Of a DNA stretch of 64,000 nucleotides, positions 12,015-24,300 are shown one piece after another. Made by a program: the position numbers and the translations under genes. Position 1 is the stretch's first letter. Every line of letters begins with the position of its first letter. The DNA is from Sipunculus nudus (taxonomy: Eukaryota > Annelida > Sipuncula > Golfingiida > Sipunculidae), in the NCBI GenBank assembly GCA_026874595.1, contig CM049316.1:36403339-36467338 (forward strand), in the 5' to 3' direction. The notes below the pieces were generated by a model. The model had not been told where the DNA came from. It searched no databases and worked only from the letters and a program-made list of their open reading frames with translations.

Positions 12015-12105
12015 GGTGTTAATATAGGGGGATGAGGGTATATATCCCCCCCCCCCCACATTTTTAGGCAAGGGGGATGGTCAATGTAATTCCCCCCCCC
12101 CCCTT
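12015..12105. repeat. G-run/C-run foldback segment
   Basis: Alternating short G-rich and long C-rich tracts (C runs at about 12046-12057 and 12092-12103) with GGGGGAT-type motifs between them. It could fold back on itself; no element ends were identified. Confidence 0.4.
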
Positions 12106-12593
12106 CAGAAAATAATATTTATGTATTGGAATGAAATCTAGGACTAAGACGCATGTACCTTGCAAATGGTTTCTCAAAGATTTCCCGCTGAATGAGTTTC
12201 TTGTATTAATATCATACTTTTAGGCCTCTTCTAGACCTGCAACAGGTCGAGGAATGATTTTTTTTTATCTTTTTTTACGTTTATTAATGTTTAGTGATCA
12301 TTTTATAATTCATGTATTGGCTCCTTAATTCTGTGGGTCGCAAATAGTTTACTTTCTTTCTCCAGGGGGACCCACTATCTCTAAGGGGTAAGGACTACAC
12401 GAGAATCCTATGATTGAACACACAGACGCCACCTCTAGTGATAATTGTAATTTACTGGAACTTGCCATGGCAGCAATAGGGCTGTGGACATAGGTCAACA
12501 GTGTAACAGTATAGTGTTATGGAACCTAATATAAACAGATCACGTATGCGTGATGAACACAAATTTTATAATGGAGATAAAAAAATCAGATTC

Positions 12594-13286
12594 TGTAACA
12601 CTAGGCAGCGTGAAATGTCTAGGGGAAGGAATAAAGAAGTTTTTTGTTAACAAATAACTATAATTTATTCTTAAAACAACCGTAACAATACAATACACTA
12701 AATCAATACAATTATACAGTAAAACAGCGTTATAGCAACAAGTCAATAAATCACACAGAAAGATATTGGTACAGTATCTTGACACCAACACCATCACAAC
12801 GATAAGTCCCCTGAATGTAAACTCTCGGAGAATGACAGTCCAGTGGAAAGTTCTTGCAACAACACAGAAAATAAACTGAAGTCCAAATGTATAAAATCCA
12901 GTAGAAAGTTCTTGAAAATCTATAATTGCCGCATTCGTCGGATAAGGTCCTGACACACGCTTCTGCGTCCGCTGGTATATCTGCTCTGCTCTCTGTCTGC
13001 TCTCTGGTTCTAAAAAACAGCGCCCTTATATACCTTCACACCCCAAGCCGGGAATTTTCCACTTCTCGAGCAGTCTATAAGGACCCTACTCAACAGTGAA
13101 CACGCGTTTAAGGAATTCTCTAGAAAGAACAGCGCTGTGTATCTCCACACACCAGGCTCATCACGTGACCCACGACCAGGCGTGAAAACTAAGGCTCACA
13201 TGACAACGAGAGTTCAACCAGTACGGATTAAACATAAAATGTAACAACAACACCAGTGTCACACAATAAAAAGAGCACCTGTAACA
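12594..13286 (-). mobile_element. LTR-like unit (possible solo LTR)
   Basis: A segment of about 693 bp bounded by TGTAACA at both plus-strand ends, equivalent to TGTTACA...TGTTACA on the minus strand, so it starts TG and ends CA. Read on the minus strand it has a TATATAAG box near 13030 followed by a purine-rich AGAGCAG leader, and AATAAA near 12664 ahead of the downstream end. This is the order U3-R-U5 of an LTR. No primer-binding site, internal coding region or clear target duplication was seen, so a solo or decayed LTR is inferred. A 138-codon open frame on the minus strand here is hydrophobic and matches nothing I know. Confidence 0.45.
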
Positions 13287-13607
13287 ATAGGGGTTGCTTT
13301 TACTGGGGGCATATTTATGTAAGAACAGAATCTGACAAAATTATAAGGACCCACGCAGGTCTAGGCCTCTCCTGAATTACTACTGTCATGTTATTTTAAC
13401 AAATCAAGCAGTTACCTCTGCCTTGATCAATTAAAGATCGATATACCACAATACTCTGACTCTTAGTATTGGATATCTATTCTGACCGCTTCCTATTTTT
13501 TCAAACTTATACTATCCGTTCATTGTATTGCACTTGAACAAGAGTTGAAATCATCCAAAATTAATAAGGTGCTTTAGATATAATGAAGGCAGGCAAAAGT
13601 GTTTAAA

Positions 13608-13752
13608 ATTAAGGCTCCCAATAAAATAAAGGTATGTACGTATTTCGGGCAATTTTTTTTTCAGAAATCAGTGCGGGAAGCCGAATTTTATTATTTTTTT
13701 TTAACTTTTTTGTATGTTTCGATAAAATGTCATATGATCAGGTAAGGGCCAT
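13608..13752 (-). mobile_element. decayed partial copy of the Harbinger-type MITE, inverted
   Basis: Read on the minus strand it matches the right half of the 108-444 element: cctta..tgat..atgacatttt-atcgaaacata followed by an A-rich tract and a gcccgca-type piece. It is clearly more diverged than the three full copies, and one end is missing. Confidence 0.55.
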
Positions 13753-13759
13753 ATATATA

Positions 13760-13795
13760 TACACACATACACACATACACACTCACACACACATA
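13760..13795. repeat. (CA)n-type microsatellite
   Basis: Imperfect ACAC/ATAC tract directly abutting the small inverted-repeat element that follows. Confidence 0.85.
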
Positions 13796-13797
13796 TA

Positions 13798-13983
13798 GAC
13801 GGATCAAGAATTTGAAAAGGGGAGAGTCGATCACACCCAGGAAGACTGAAAGAAAAACTAAAAGCAAGCTCCCCTGGTCCGGGAAGGAGGGGGTCAGGGT
13901 CGCAAAATTAAGTTTGAAACCATAGAAAAAAATGTTGTTTCGGCTCCAAAAAAAGGGGGGTGTCAGGACCCCCTGGATCCGTC
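13798..13983 (+). mobile_element. small inverted-repeat element (about 185 bp), copy 1
   Basis: Starts GACGGATCAAG and ends CCCTGGATCCGTC, giving short inverted ends. The interior includes 'cacccaggaagact' and 'ggtgtcaggacccc'. A relative in opposite orientation lies at 55284-55465. Both copies sit against TA-rich microsatellites. The shared end resembles CAGGGGCGGATC; I do not assign a superfamily. Confidence 0.6.
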
Positions 13984-14008
13984 ACTTTATATACACATAT
14001 ATATATAT

Positions 14009-14072
<64 letters not shown>

Positions 14073-14078
14073 ATACCC
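13984..14078. repeat. (TA)n microsatellite
   Basis: Long, slightly interrupted TA tract beginning at the end of the small inverted-repeat element. Confidence 0.9.
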
Positions 14079-14135
14079 AGCGGGCACGTAGGCCTACTAG
14101 CTGGACGTTAATTCAACGTTGTCAACGTGATTTCA
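14079..14135. mobile_element. terminal fragment of an unidentified element with ACGTTGA-type motifs
   Basis: Begins CCCAGCGGGCACG and continues with alternating direct and inverted copies of AACGTTG/CAACGT (ACGTTAATTCAACGTTGTCAACG). Such ends are typical of a DNA-transposon terminus, but the other end is not visible here. Confidence 0.35.
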
Positions 14136-15047
14136 ACGTTTATTTAAAACCAGTTTGTACATGAAGAGTGACTCTAATATGTGAATTTTAAATCAGCTGA
14201 GCTAAATTAAATTATATATATGTAGAGGACTACATGTTTTTATATATATATATATATATACATAAAATTTGTATTCTTCATAATGACATGGCGGAAAACT
14301 TTAGTAGCAGTGGTGACATCTATCGTAAAACGGATAAACTAGAAACCGTGGAACAAAATGTGTGGTCCCCAAATTCGGACTACTCTCCACGCATAAAAAT
14401 ATAAGGATTCTCGCAAATGGTTTTCCTTTATAATATAATATTTTCAATTGATAAAACCGCCCTTATGTTTCCTTAATTTATATAATAAAATATGAGTGAC
14501 ATAAAATGACTAGATTGACCATTATTACAAACTATAGCGTTGTGACCAAACTTGACCTTGCGTGGAGCTTGAAAAGATCAGACGGCCATATTGTCCATTC
14601 GGACAGCAAGAGGAGGAAACCGTTCACATTCAAACCAAGGCTTATTAAATTTACACTTGAATACAGAGATATCTTATGAAAAAGGTAAGATAGGAAACAA
14701 ATATTACAGATCATTTATATGAAAGAAAGAACAGAAATAAAAATGGAACTTGTGCACGAACAGGGCATGAAATTTGCAGCAGCCAAAGATCGCCCTGTTT
14801 AATGTTCTACTTCCGACGTGACGAAGGACCAAACGCACGGAGTCCGTCAGAACATGCCCACGCAGTAGAATTCGAGACCAGCCATATGTAGAATTTTGAT
14901 TGTTTATCATGTTTTCCTTTGATATTTGTCATGCAACACGCCGTAATCGATTTGTAAAAAATGGGTCCGAGTATAGAATCCGGCCTACATTTCCAAAATT
15001 GATCTTAATATCTGGACCATCTCATAATAAAGTTATATTTTTAATAT
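14136..15047. other. intergenic stretch, nothing recognised
   Basis: Contains a short (TA)n tract near 14240-14260. Two overlapping minus-strand frames of about 60-70 codons show no recognisable family and no splice context. Confidence 0.5.
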
Positions 15048-15624
15048 TATAGTCTGTCCAAGTACCCGTGTCCGCATGTTTTTTCGCGATAATTATTTAA
15101 AGAATATTCTTTAAAAATGCCCTTTGTCCTGAAGAAGATAAATAGATATTCCGCCGATTTTGTGTAACGTATTTATATATAATGAAAAAAGTATTTACTT
15201 TGCGACTCATTTGCGTTCATTTATGCTGAAATACCGTGGATGGCGTCTTCCCGGTACTGCTAGAACATACATTCCTCCATGTTACACTTTCCATGTCTAT
15301 GGCTGCGTTTGGTATTTGTTAGATAACAGTGACGTCACAAAGACGTCACAGTGATCGGTTGCGCGTCACTTTTAATTGACTGACGTCATAAGTTTGACTG
15401 GCTTGTTTATTATCAGTTCTCAGGCAAGGAATAAGTCGTAAAAGCTGTAACTTGTTTTGTCATATTTTGGATTATTTGTCTCATACGAAATTAAAGCAAG
15501 GTAAGGAATTACTTTTTGTGCAGGTAGTCGGCGGAATAGCTCTTGCAACCTTTGGCCAAGTAGGGTTTACACTGCTTTACTTGTATAAAAAATTATGCGG
15601 ACACGGGTACTGGGACGGACTATA
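15048..15624 (+). mobile_element. MITE-1 (about 577 bp) with 30-bp terminal inverted repeats
   Basis: The left end TATAGTCTGTCCAAGTACCC and the complement of the right end TATAGTCCGTCCCAGTACCC agree at 28 of 30 positions when continued through CGTGTCCGCAT. The end sequence suggests TA-target insertion (Tc1/mariner-like), but this is not proven. The interior holds three CRE-type octamers (15330, 15341, 15381) and a donor-like aaggtaagg near 15501. A diverged relative in an RBM39 intron (about 28060-28462) shares the 'tggattatttgt.tcatac' and 'ggtagtcg..ggaat.gctc.tgca' segments, confirming a repeat family. Confidence 0.75.
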
Positions 15625-15625
15625 G

Positions 15626-16162
15626 TATAGTCCATTTCACCACATGCTGTCCACCTGTTTTTTGTTTATTTTCTTAAATGTTTATATTTTTCTTTAATTT
15701 CCAATAAACTAACATATGGAAGTGACAACCTAATATGGCAATTAAGAATTTTACAATAAATCTGCCGTTTATGTTTTACAACATTTGGTCTCTTCACCAT
15801 GATCTGGCAGATATGAAGTGTCCCTCCATAAGTAGCCATCTTTGTTTAAGCTGGTTATATTTTTTAGAGTGTTTACATGAGATCATCCAATCAACAGCTG
15901 TCAGTTGAGGCTGTTTTTGCATGTGACCAATGACCTGGACCGCCATAAATGGGTCTGATATGTTGTAAAATGTAGACTGATTTCTCATATTTTAAAATAA
16001 TTCTGTTTCTTAAATAAGGTGTAAGGTATGTATTTATTTACCTTGTTGAAAATTAGGTTCTTTAATCCTCTGCTCTACACTATAATTGTTTCCCTTAGTT
16101 GTAACTAATAAGAATTATCATAACAAAAAACAAGTGGACATGAGGGGATTAAACGGACTATA
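15626..16162 (+). mobile_element. MITE-2 (about 537 bp), abutting MITE-1
   Basis: The left end TATAGTCC followed by a GTCCACCTGTTTTTTGTT block pairs with the complement of the right end, TATAGTCC followed by GTCCACTTGTTTTTTGTT. It shares the TATAGTCC tip with MITE-1 but has a different interior. The two elements are separated only by the TATAG junction, as if one inserted at the TA of the other's end. Confidence 0.7.
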
Positions 16163-18310
16163 GTAATTTACATAAGTCATGATATATGCCTGATGATATG
16201 ATATTGACATGTCTCTTACTTCTCTATTAAATAAATTCTTTACTTTTCTCCTAAAAATGCAATATATTTTGGTCAGAGTGCTCCATCCCACGGCCTGATT
16301 ATGTACGCTCCCCCTCCTTCATATTTTTATTTTGAATGCTGTGTGCATTATCAAGAAGAAAATTGCTCTGTGCACATTTTTTGTAGGCCGCCTTGATTTA
16401 ATGTACAAATTTTCACTACAACAACTGTAGGCCAATTTTTTTTGCTTTTCAAGTACAAACATTTTTTTCACAATAAATGTAGATCCACTTGTTATCAGTT
16501 AATTCTAAAAATTTGAAGTGAATAGCATAAAAACTCTGTGACTACACCAGCTGTGTCCCTATAGTTGTTATAAATCTCTTTGTCATAAATTTTGTCAATT
16601 TGGTTTTATGCAAAATGCTATTTTCAGCTAGCAGTTAAAACCAGTTTATAATCCTGTTGTTAAAAACCTCCCTTCTCCCTGCCTAGAACTTGCAAACCTT
16701 GCTAGGGCTTGATTGTTACAGAAAGTGAACTGACACATTGGGGTCATTGGGCATTATTATCATTGACTAATTTTAATTAAATGACTATCATAACTTAATA
16801 TTGGATAATTGCATGTATTTAAGGCAGCTTTAGATTGATTAAGATTACTATCTCTTGTTAAAATACAATATGTTTTGATAATTTAACCTCCTTTTCTGCC
16901 TGCCACTGCTGTGTCTAATTACACTCCTACTTGTCCCCCGCCTCATCAACCTTTTATGACTTTAAGATTCTCAACCATGTTCCCATTGTCAGCAAATTGA
17001 TACCAGCCAAGGGAGAACAACCCTAGAACCAGTGTGGTTACATTTTGTTTAAATTTACAGCACACCATTCAGGCACCCTGCATTGCATTTGCCTGGGCAT
17101 CTTTAGCATATTGAAAGGGGCCCAATCATCTACGAAGCATGTTGAGTTAACATGAAAAATAGCTCCTTCCCTTTAAAATAAATCTGTACCTGCCAAAATA
17201 TTGCCTTAAAACCTTTTGCTCATCCTGTAAAGGAGTGCTAAAAACGGTGAACCTGGCGCGGTCGCAGGTGTCAACATAAACACAGTGCATTGGGGCTGTG
17301 TGTTGCGCGGAGCCACAACACGTGCCAATCAGGAGATGTCCTGACTGACTTGCCCCAAAAAATGTAATACATGTTCCTGCTGGCTTAAACACCACTTGTT
17401 GCCCCTCTTAATCGAATTTCCGCTCATGCGGCCTTGTTATGGTAAACAGACTGTGTTTACCAACAAGAAGGGCTAAAACAAGGTGTTAAACAATCTTATG
17501 GGAGGAAATGAGACTTTGCTGGGAAACATTTGTGTAAAGCAAAACTGAACTGATAGTGTGAAAGAATAGGAATGATATTGCTCCTGAAAGTCCAGATTAT
17601 ATCCCTTTAAATGAGATTTGGTGTTTAAATTACACATGCGCCACCTCTTGAGCAGTGCAATTACTGTAACCGTTAGGAAATTTTAATACAAGGCATTTGT
17701 AGGACAGAAGACAATTATTAGAACTTGATTCTTTGAAATTATTCTAATATAAGCAAACTAAATAAATAGCAACATTTAGAGGCAAATGATGCAGGGAAAA
17801 GGTCTCAGAACACCTGAGTGAAGAGAACGCTTGCGTCACCAGTAATGCTTCCAAGCCGATACTTGACCATGTACCCTACCTTTGCTAATTCAATTAGCAT
17901 AATTTTTGTTACATGCTATGTTGCTAAAGGTGCCCATGGTAGGTATTCTTAGCTCCAGTCTCTTGTGTTTATCAAATAGAGTATTCTTCAGGGGATAATT
18001 AGACTTAGTATTTTCCTCTGAGAACCTCTGCTTCAGTCACCATATTGACACAGAACACACACTGTGACAGAGGTCAAACATTATAGTAGCCATGGATATG
18101 CCATGCTAGGTGAACACAAAACACAACTGCACAGTGGTCCAGGGCAGGCACTCTACAATTTTACCTTATGGTGAAGTCCTGAATAGCCGTGACATCATGA
18201 ATGTGGCCTAGCAGGTACACATTTTTGTGAACGTGTTGAGCCTTTCGGTGTTTTGCTACTAGGTTACCATTGATTTTTTGACTAACAAAACTGTTGTGTT
18301 TCTTTCAGAT
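16163..18310. other. upstream region of the RBM39 coding exons
   Basis: No coding exon was recognised. The acceptor tttctttcag at 18301-18310 shows that a non-coding first exon lies somewhere upstream; it was not located with confidence. Confidence 0.5.
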
Positions 18311-18316
18311 AACCAT

Positions 18317-18368
18317 GGCAGATGACTTCGATGTAGACTCCATGCTGGAGGCCCCTTACAAGAAGGAG
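18317..18368 (+). CDS. RBM39: RBM39 coding exon 1
   Basis: Encodes MADDFDVDSMLEAPYKKE after the acceptor tttctttcag and a 6-base leader. ACCATGG is a good start context. The donor is gtgagg. The 18 codons need 54 nt, so the start may lie one or two bases left of the coordinate given. Confidence 0.92.
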
Positions 18369-21300
18369 GTGAGGCAAACAACACAGAATTTTGTACAAAT
18401 GTTTTGAGATATAACCTGTTTACAAAATACAAATTTGTAAACTCTTTGCAAAATGCAAATTTGTGATTTCTTTGCTATGGTATCTTGCATGAGAAGCATT
18501 AAACAGTGGCTTTGAAAGTGATGTTGTTCAAATATGTTTACTGTTTAAATAGCTTACAAACTGTTGTTTAAGAACGTTTTGACACTAGTCATTTTGTCTG
18601 ACAATGCCTCATTATATATTATACATGATAGGCCAAAAATGCTAAATTCTGTGAAAATCCCACACGTGAGGGAGTAGCAAATCTGGTTTTAATGTGTATA
18701 AATTGTAAGTCACTATGCATTAACTGGGGTCCACTGATTTGTTTTTGTTAATGGCAGAACACTACACATTTCATTGTGACATAAATAACATAAAAGTATT
18801 ATTATCCATACGAGTTGGGGCATACTTCTATCAATTTACTGTACTTTGCAAATAAAATGGGTGATTTGGATCTGAGCAAAAAACTCCACACGCTTTGCAT
18901 TTGAGAATGGTATAGGGTTCTCTGCAGTGAACAGAAATACTAATTTTTCAGTATCTTATTTTACAGTATTTTAATAGTTTATTTCATAAGCAGTGATGTA
19001 GAATGTGTGTTGGAAAAATGTTATTATCTTGGGTTGGGCGCGCGTATCCAGTCATTCACATGTAAGCAGATGAAATAGCTTGAAAAAGCATATAATTTAC
19101 AAGTTGCCATGTTGTATGCATGTTATACAGGTAAGATTGGTTTCTGGTGACACACAGTTCTTTATATTTTTCCGCTGGTTTTCTGTAGATACAACAAAGT
19201 AATTTGGTCTGTTTCCAAGCAAAACTGACTTGTGGGGACCCACATATCCTAAGGGCTATGACATAGCCCTGGAAAAGGTAATAACAGGATCACCAAGGGA
19301 CTGCGACACAAACTTTGCTAACTTGATATATATTTTTTTTTTGCTATTTTTGATAGAGATTATTTAAAATAGGTTTGTAGAATCACAATCAAGTTTCATC
19401 AACATGCATTTAAAATTACAGAATTGAACATGAAAGATTAGTAGAAATTGTAGGGATTTAATTTTTTTCCATTATTTATTAAGCAGGTGTTTGGAATTTT
19501 TAATTTTATTACATGGTCCAGTATAGACTTAGTATATTTTCTTTGCTATAAGTATGCAAAGTATTTGTTTCAAACATTTGGTAATTTGTTAAGTTTTAAA
19601 CAAAAAAAATTATTAACATGGTAATTCATATAATTAGAAATACCAGTTCGGGAACCTAAAGTTTCCCATCCCTCTTCAGGGCTATGACCGGATGCTGGAT
19701 AAGAAGAGACCACTACGGAAGATGTTGCACAGAAAAGACTAGCAAATCATCCTGGCCTGCTTACATGCCGATTGAGAGAGTGTGTGTGAATGTTTTGAAG
19801 AATGTTTTTAATTTTGTATTTTTCCAGTTTGCCATAGAATGAAGGCTTGGGTCGGGTACAGGATTCTCTGAGTAATCAAAAGTACTTTGGGTTGTAACAG
19901 AGTAAAAGTACAAATGAGAGCACAAACGAGAATATTAATTATTTATTATTAATTATTTATTAAACTGTCATTTAAATATTGTCAGATGTTTCAGAATAAG
20001 AAAAAAATTCATATTTCGTGATGTTTCACAATCATAGAATTTCATTGAAATTTTTATTTTTTGTTTTTGAAATCAAATACGATTTGCTCATCTCATGATT
20101 GATGACCCGAAGATCAGTGTAAAAATTCACTGACACAAGATGTGACCCATGCGCATGCATATCTCGTAGAATCCTGTTATCCCAAATGAGAGTTATATAG
20201 GCAGTTTAGAGATAGGTTTTCCTTCTAATATATAAAAAAGGTATCCTTGCTGTTCTTTGTTTAATGACAAGGACAATACTGCCAGGTATTTCAAGCACAT
20301 GTACTTGACCCAAGCCTGACGAGAGTACCAGACAAATCTGGCAGTAGTACCATAGTGTGGATGTGTGGTCAATATGTAAAAATCTGGGAAGTCCAGGCAG
20401 AAAAAGGAGCAAGCAAAATGTTAATATTCTGAATCAGCTCAAGTCCCTGTCTCATGTGTAACTGATTTTGTGCATTACATGTAATCTCCGTCACTTCAGT
20501 GACAATCCCCATTTTAACAGCTATGTCAGGATACAAAAATAATTCTCCCCTAAGTCACCTTAAAGGAAAAAAAAACCCCCCACCCCCTTGTCTTTAAAAG
20601 AAAAAAAATTCTTGTGTTGACTTGTGTGTACTCTTGCTTTCCTTTCAAGTTTGCATATGTCAAATTGTTAAAGGGCTGACAGGACACTGTGAATGTATGT
20701 ATAATTTTACCAAGTCTTCATGATTTGGCCTCCTGCATGCACCTACCCCTTTTTTCTTAATTGGTCAGTGGTCAAAATCCATGTTCGCAACACAGTATGG
20801 TACTCTGTAATCACCAAGGTTTCAGTCACGCAACCTCTTTGCATTCTGAATTGGAGGGCGGATAAATATGACCATATTCTATTATCAATATTATATAAGC
20901 ATGAAGACTCCTCGTTCAGCTATTCTGCTGAAGCCACTATCAGTTGATTGAAACCATGGTGAGATTAACCACAGACAGTAACAGACCAGTAGAAATATTA
21001 CATGTGCTGTATTTTCAGGGCCCAGAATCATAAAACTGACGGAATAAGGTACATGTTTGTTTATGTGTGTATGTATGATCAGCCTATTTACTATACAATT
21101 GCTGTTCCTCCTATGTATATCCAGAAAATGTTGGTCATTATTCTGTTGGTTGGGTAAGAAACATTTACACCAAAAAGTCATTTTATCCAGTTCTGCAAAA
21201 AAAGTTGCATGCTATTTCAGAACTTTTAGTACAGCCAAACTATGCACAAGATTCACTATATCTTGGCTATTTCAGATCATGCGTTGCGGTAGCAGTCCTC

Positions 21301-24300
21301 AGCAATGAAAATTTGTTTGGTTTGCTAAGTTCATAACAAGGAGAGAACTTTAAACCAAGCTGTACATAGGAGGAGGCAGAAATTTGTAACTTGAACACAA
21401 GAGTTAAGCTTTAAGGGAATCTGTTATTATCTTTCTAATGCTTTGTTGTCCGATTTTTCTCCCTGTTCCTGTATGCTGGGCTGCTGTGTTATGTGCTGTT
21501 GTGTTTCTGGCATCATAGGATGAAGTGGAACGAGGCGGTCACCATGACGACCGGGACAGGAGGTAAGACCCATGCACTTCCACTCTCTGTAATGTAAAAC
21601 AAAAGTTGACACGCATAAGCACAGCAAAGTTTTGTTCACTTACAGGTGTTGGGCAAGGTACTTGACCCCAGGTTTCCCTCGGCCATCCCGCTACAAAGGA
21701 AATGCAGCTTCTTGCTTGAAGAAATCTTATTTGGTGTCTGCATTTTTCAGGGCCCATCTGAAACACCACTGCTGAAAACCCAGGTCCACAGCTGACCCCT
21801 ACACTTGCTTTATATATCTGTTGCATTTTTTTTCTGAGGCAGATTCGTAGAAGAGTCAAAATTGTTAATTATTTCTTCCTTTTTCTGATGAGATATATAC
21901 AAACTTTATGCTCTGTTAAGAATCCAAATGGATTATCTATGAACCATGAGAAGTGCTAAATTTGAATTTAATAAATCATTTCCTGTGGCTGGAAGTAGTG
22001 TACAGATATTTTATGAAAAACTGTTTTGCTTGATGTTGCTTTTAGTAGTTTTACAATTATTAGTGATTAGGAATTTGACTCTTACGCCAGAGCAGTGTGT
22101 GGTTGATATTAACAAGATGCGTCTTGTGTGTAAATCGTAGGTAGCAGTTTATGGTCTCAATATGAGTCGGACACTTGAACTCACACACTTGTAGGCCCGC
22201 AAGGACGTGGGCCACCCCTTGTTCAGGTATGTGTCATAGGGGCCTGTTCAACTTACAACCCTGTGAAGTTGCTCTTTACAGATGACTCTAATTTTAAAAG
22301 TGAAAATTAGTGGAGGGCTGGAGGCATCAGAAGCATCAAGTAGTTATTCCCACTTTCAATACTTAGTATAATATTCTCGGTCATTAAGGTTTCTATGCTA
22401 GACTACAACTCTATCCAGCCTGTCTAAGTGATAGCTGTGTCGACTAACTAGACTGTCCATTGGGTGTTTGTTACAGCAGGGTACTTTGCTTAAACTACCA
22501 AATCCGCAAATTCTGGTTTTACACATTAAATTTAAAACTCTTTTGTGGGAGACATATATCTCAGATATCTTTTTCTTCATTCCTTAAGTATTCTTTATTA
22601 AAGTCAGTCAGTGGTACCTCCTTTTCTAACTATTCTATCTGAAAACCAAGTAAAGGTGTTAAATATAACATTGAAACTTTCACCATATCCTTCCCTAATC
22701 ATTTGCTTGTTAATTTGTAATTTCTGGTTAAGGCTTGAATATAATAGTTTTGTGGGCTTTTTATTTGCTAGTTTTATTTCATGATTCTGTATTCTTTCCA
22801 TTTTTCTAGGTTGCATGATTTACGCAACCTCAAAATGTACAACCACAGCTGACTGATCCAGCATGGTGTTTTTGGAATAGTCCATGTCATCCCATTTGAC
22901 ATTCCCCTAATATCACCCACTAGTGTCACTATGGCAAGGCAAAACTAAAAGTAGATCAAACATATTAAGATATTTAAAGACTAACAAAAATTTCTTTTTA
23001 AAATGGCCATGTAATCCAAAGGCAGCAATTTATGTACAATAAGGCTAGCAGATGCATTTTTTACAATTCAGTTTATGATTTTCTTTAATGTAATTATTGT
23101 ATCCCCAGACAAAGTCGGGGGGGATACTATGTTTTCATACCGGTCCTGCGCTGCCGCTGCATATAAATCTTGTTTGCGCGATAACTCAAAAACGGATCTT
23201 TACCAAACTTGGTATATGTATAGATATGGGTGAGAGGACGACGCCTATTTAAAATGAGGTCATGACCTTGACTAGGAGAGTGTCCTTGACCTTGAATAGG
23301 TCCAATTTTTGGGAAAATCACACAAATTCTTAAATATCTCAAGAAATCTTGCATGGATTGATCCCAAAATCAAGTTGATGGAAGATCATGGATAGGGTTG
23401 TCATGTTCCAGAAACTGGTGGCGCCACCTATTATTCTTTACTTGTTTTCATGCCGTTTAATACCCCCAAAATTGCTGCTTGACAGTACTGTGAGCATTAT
23501 AAGTCAAAAACTAATGGACAGATTTCTTTTATATTATGCATATACATAGATATGGGTTATGGGATGATGTTTATTTAAATTGGGGTCATGACCTTTTTTA
23601 TGAGAGTGGCCTTGACCTTGAATATTGCCATATATGGTAAAAATCACACAAAATCATTAATTTCTCAATTAGGGATGCATGGATTGGTCCAAAAATCAAC
23701 TTGACCGAAGATCTTGGATAGTCATGTCATGTACTGGAAACAGGTTGTGCCACCTGTTATTCTTTTACTTGTTTTCGTGCCGTTTAATACCCCCATCATT
23801 GCCACTTAACAGTACTGTGAGCATATAAGTCAAAAACTAATGGACAGATTTCTTTCATATTATGCATATACATAGACATGGTTTGGGGGATGATGTATAT
23901 TGAAATTGGGGTCATGACCTTTTCTATGAGAGTGACCTTTTCTATGAGTGTGGTCTGATACTAATTGTTGCTGAAGATAAGGGGCCTATTATTATAGGGG
24001 GGGGGGGGGGGATTAATTGTCTTGGGATACTATGTCACCTGCGGTGCCAAGAAATGTCTAGTTTTAATATTAAGCCAACCACAGTACATTAATCATAAGA
24101 CCATTGGTTGAATTGCTTAAATCTTGCTGTGTTTTTTTTATGCCCCCGCCACAAAGTGGCCGGGGCATATAGTTTTACCCATGTCCGTCATTCCGTCCAT
24201 CCGTACTTCCGAAATCAAACAGTTGTATGGACTTTTTTTCGCAATGCCTGCAGATATTGGCCTGATTTTTGGTGTGTGGGCAGATATAGACCAGTTACAG

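Noticed and set aside
12540-12956. 138-codon minus-strand open frame, hydrophobic
   Set aside because: It overlaps the LTR-like unit, starts and stops at no meaningful site, and its composition is that of AT-rich non-coding DNA; no family resemblance.
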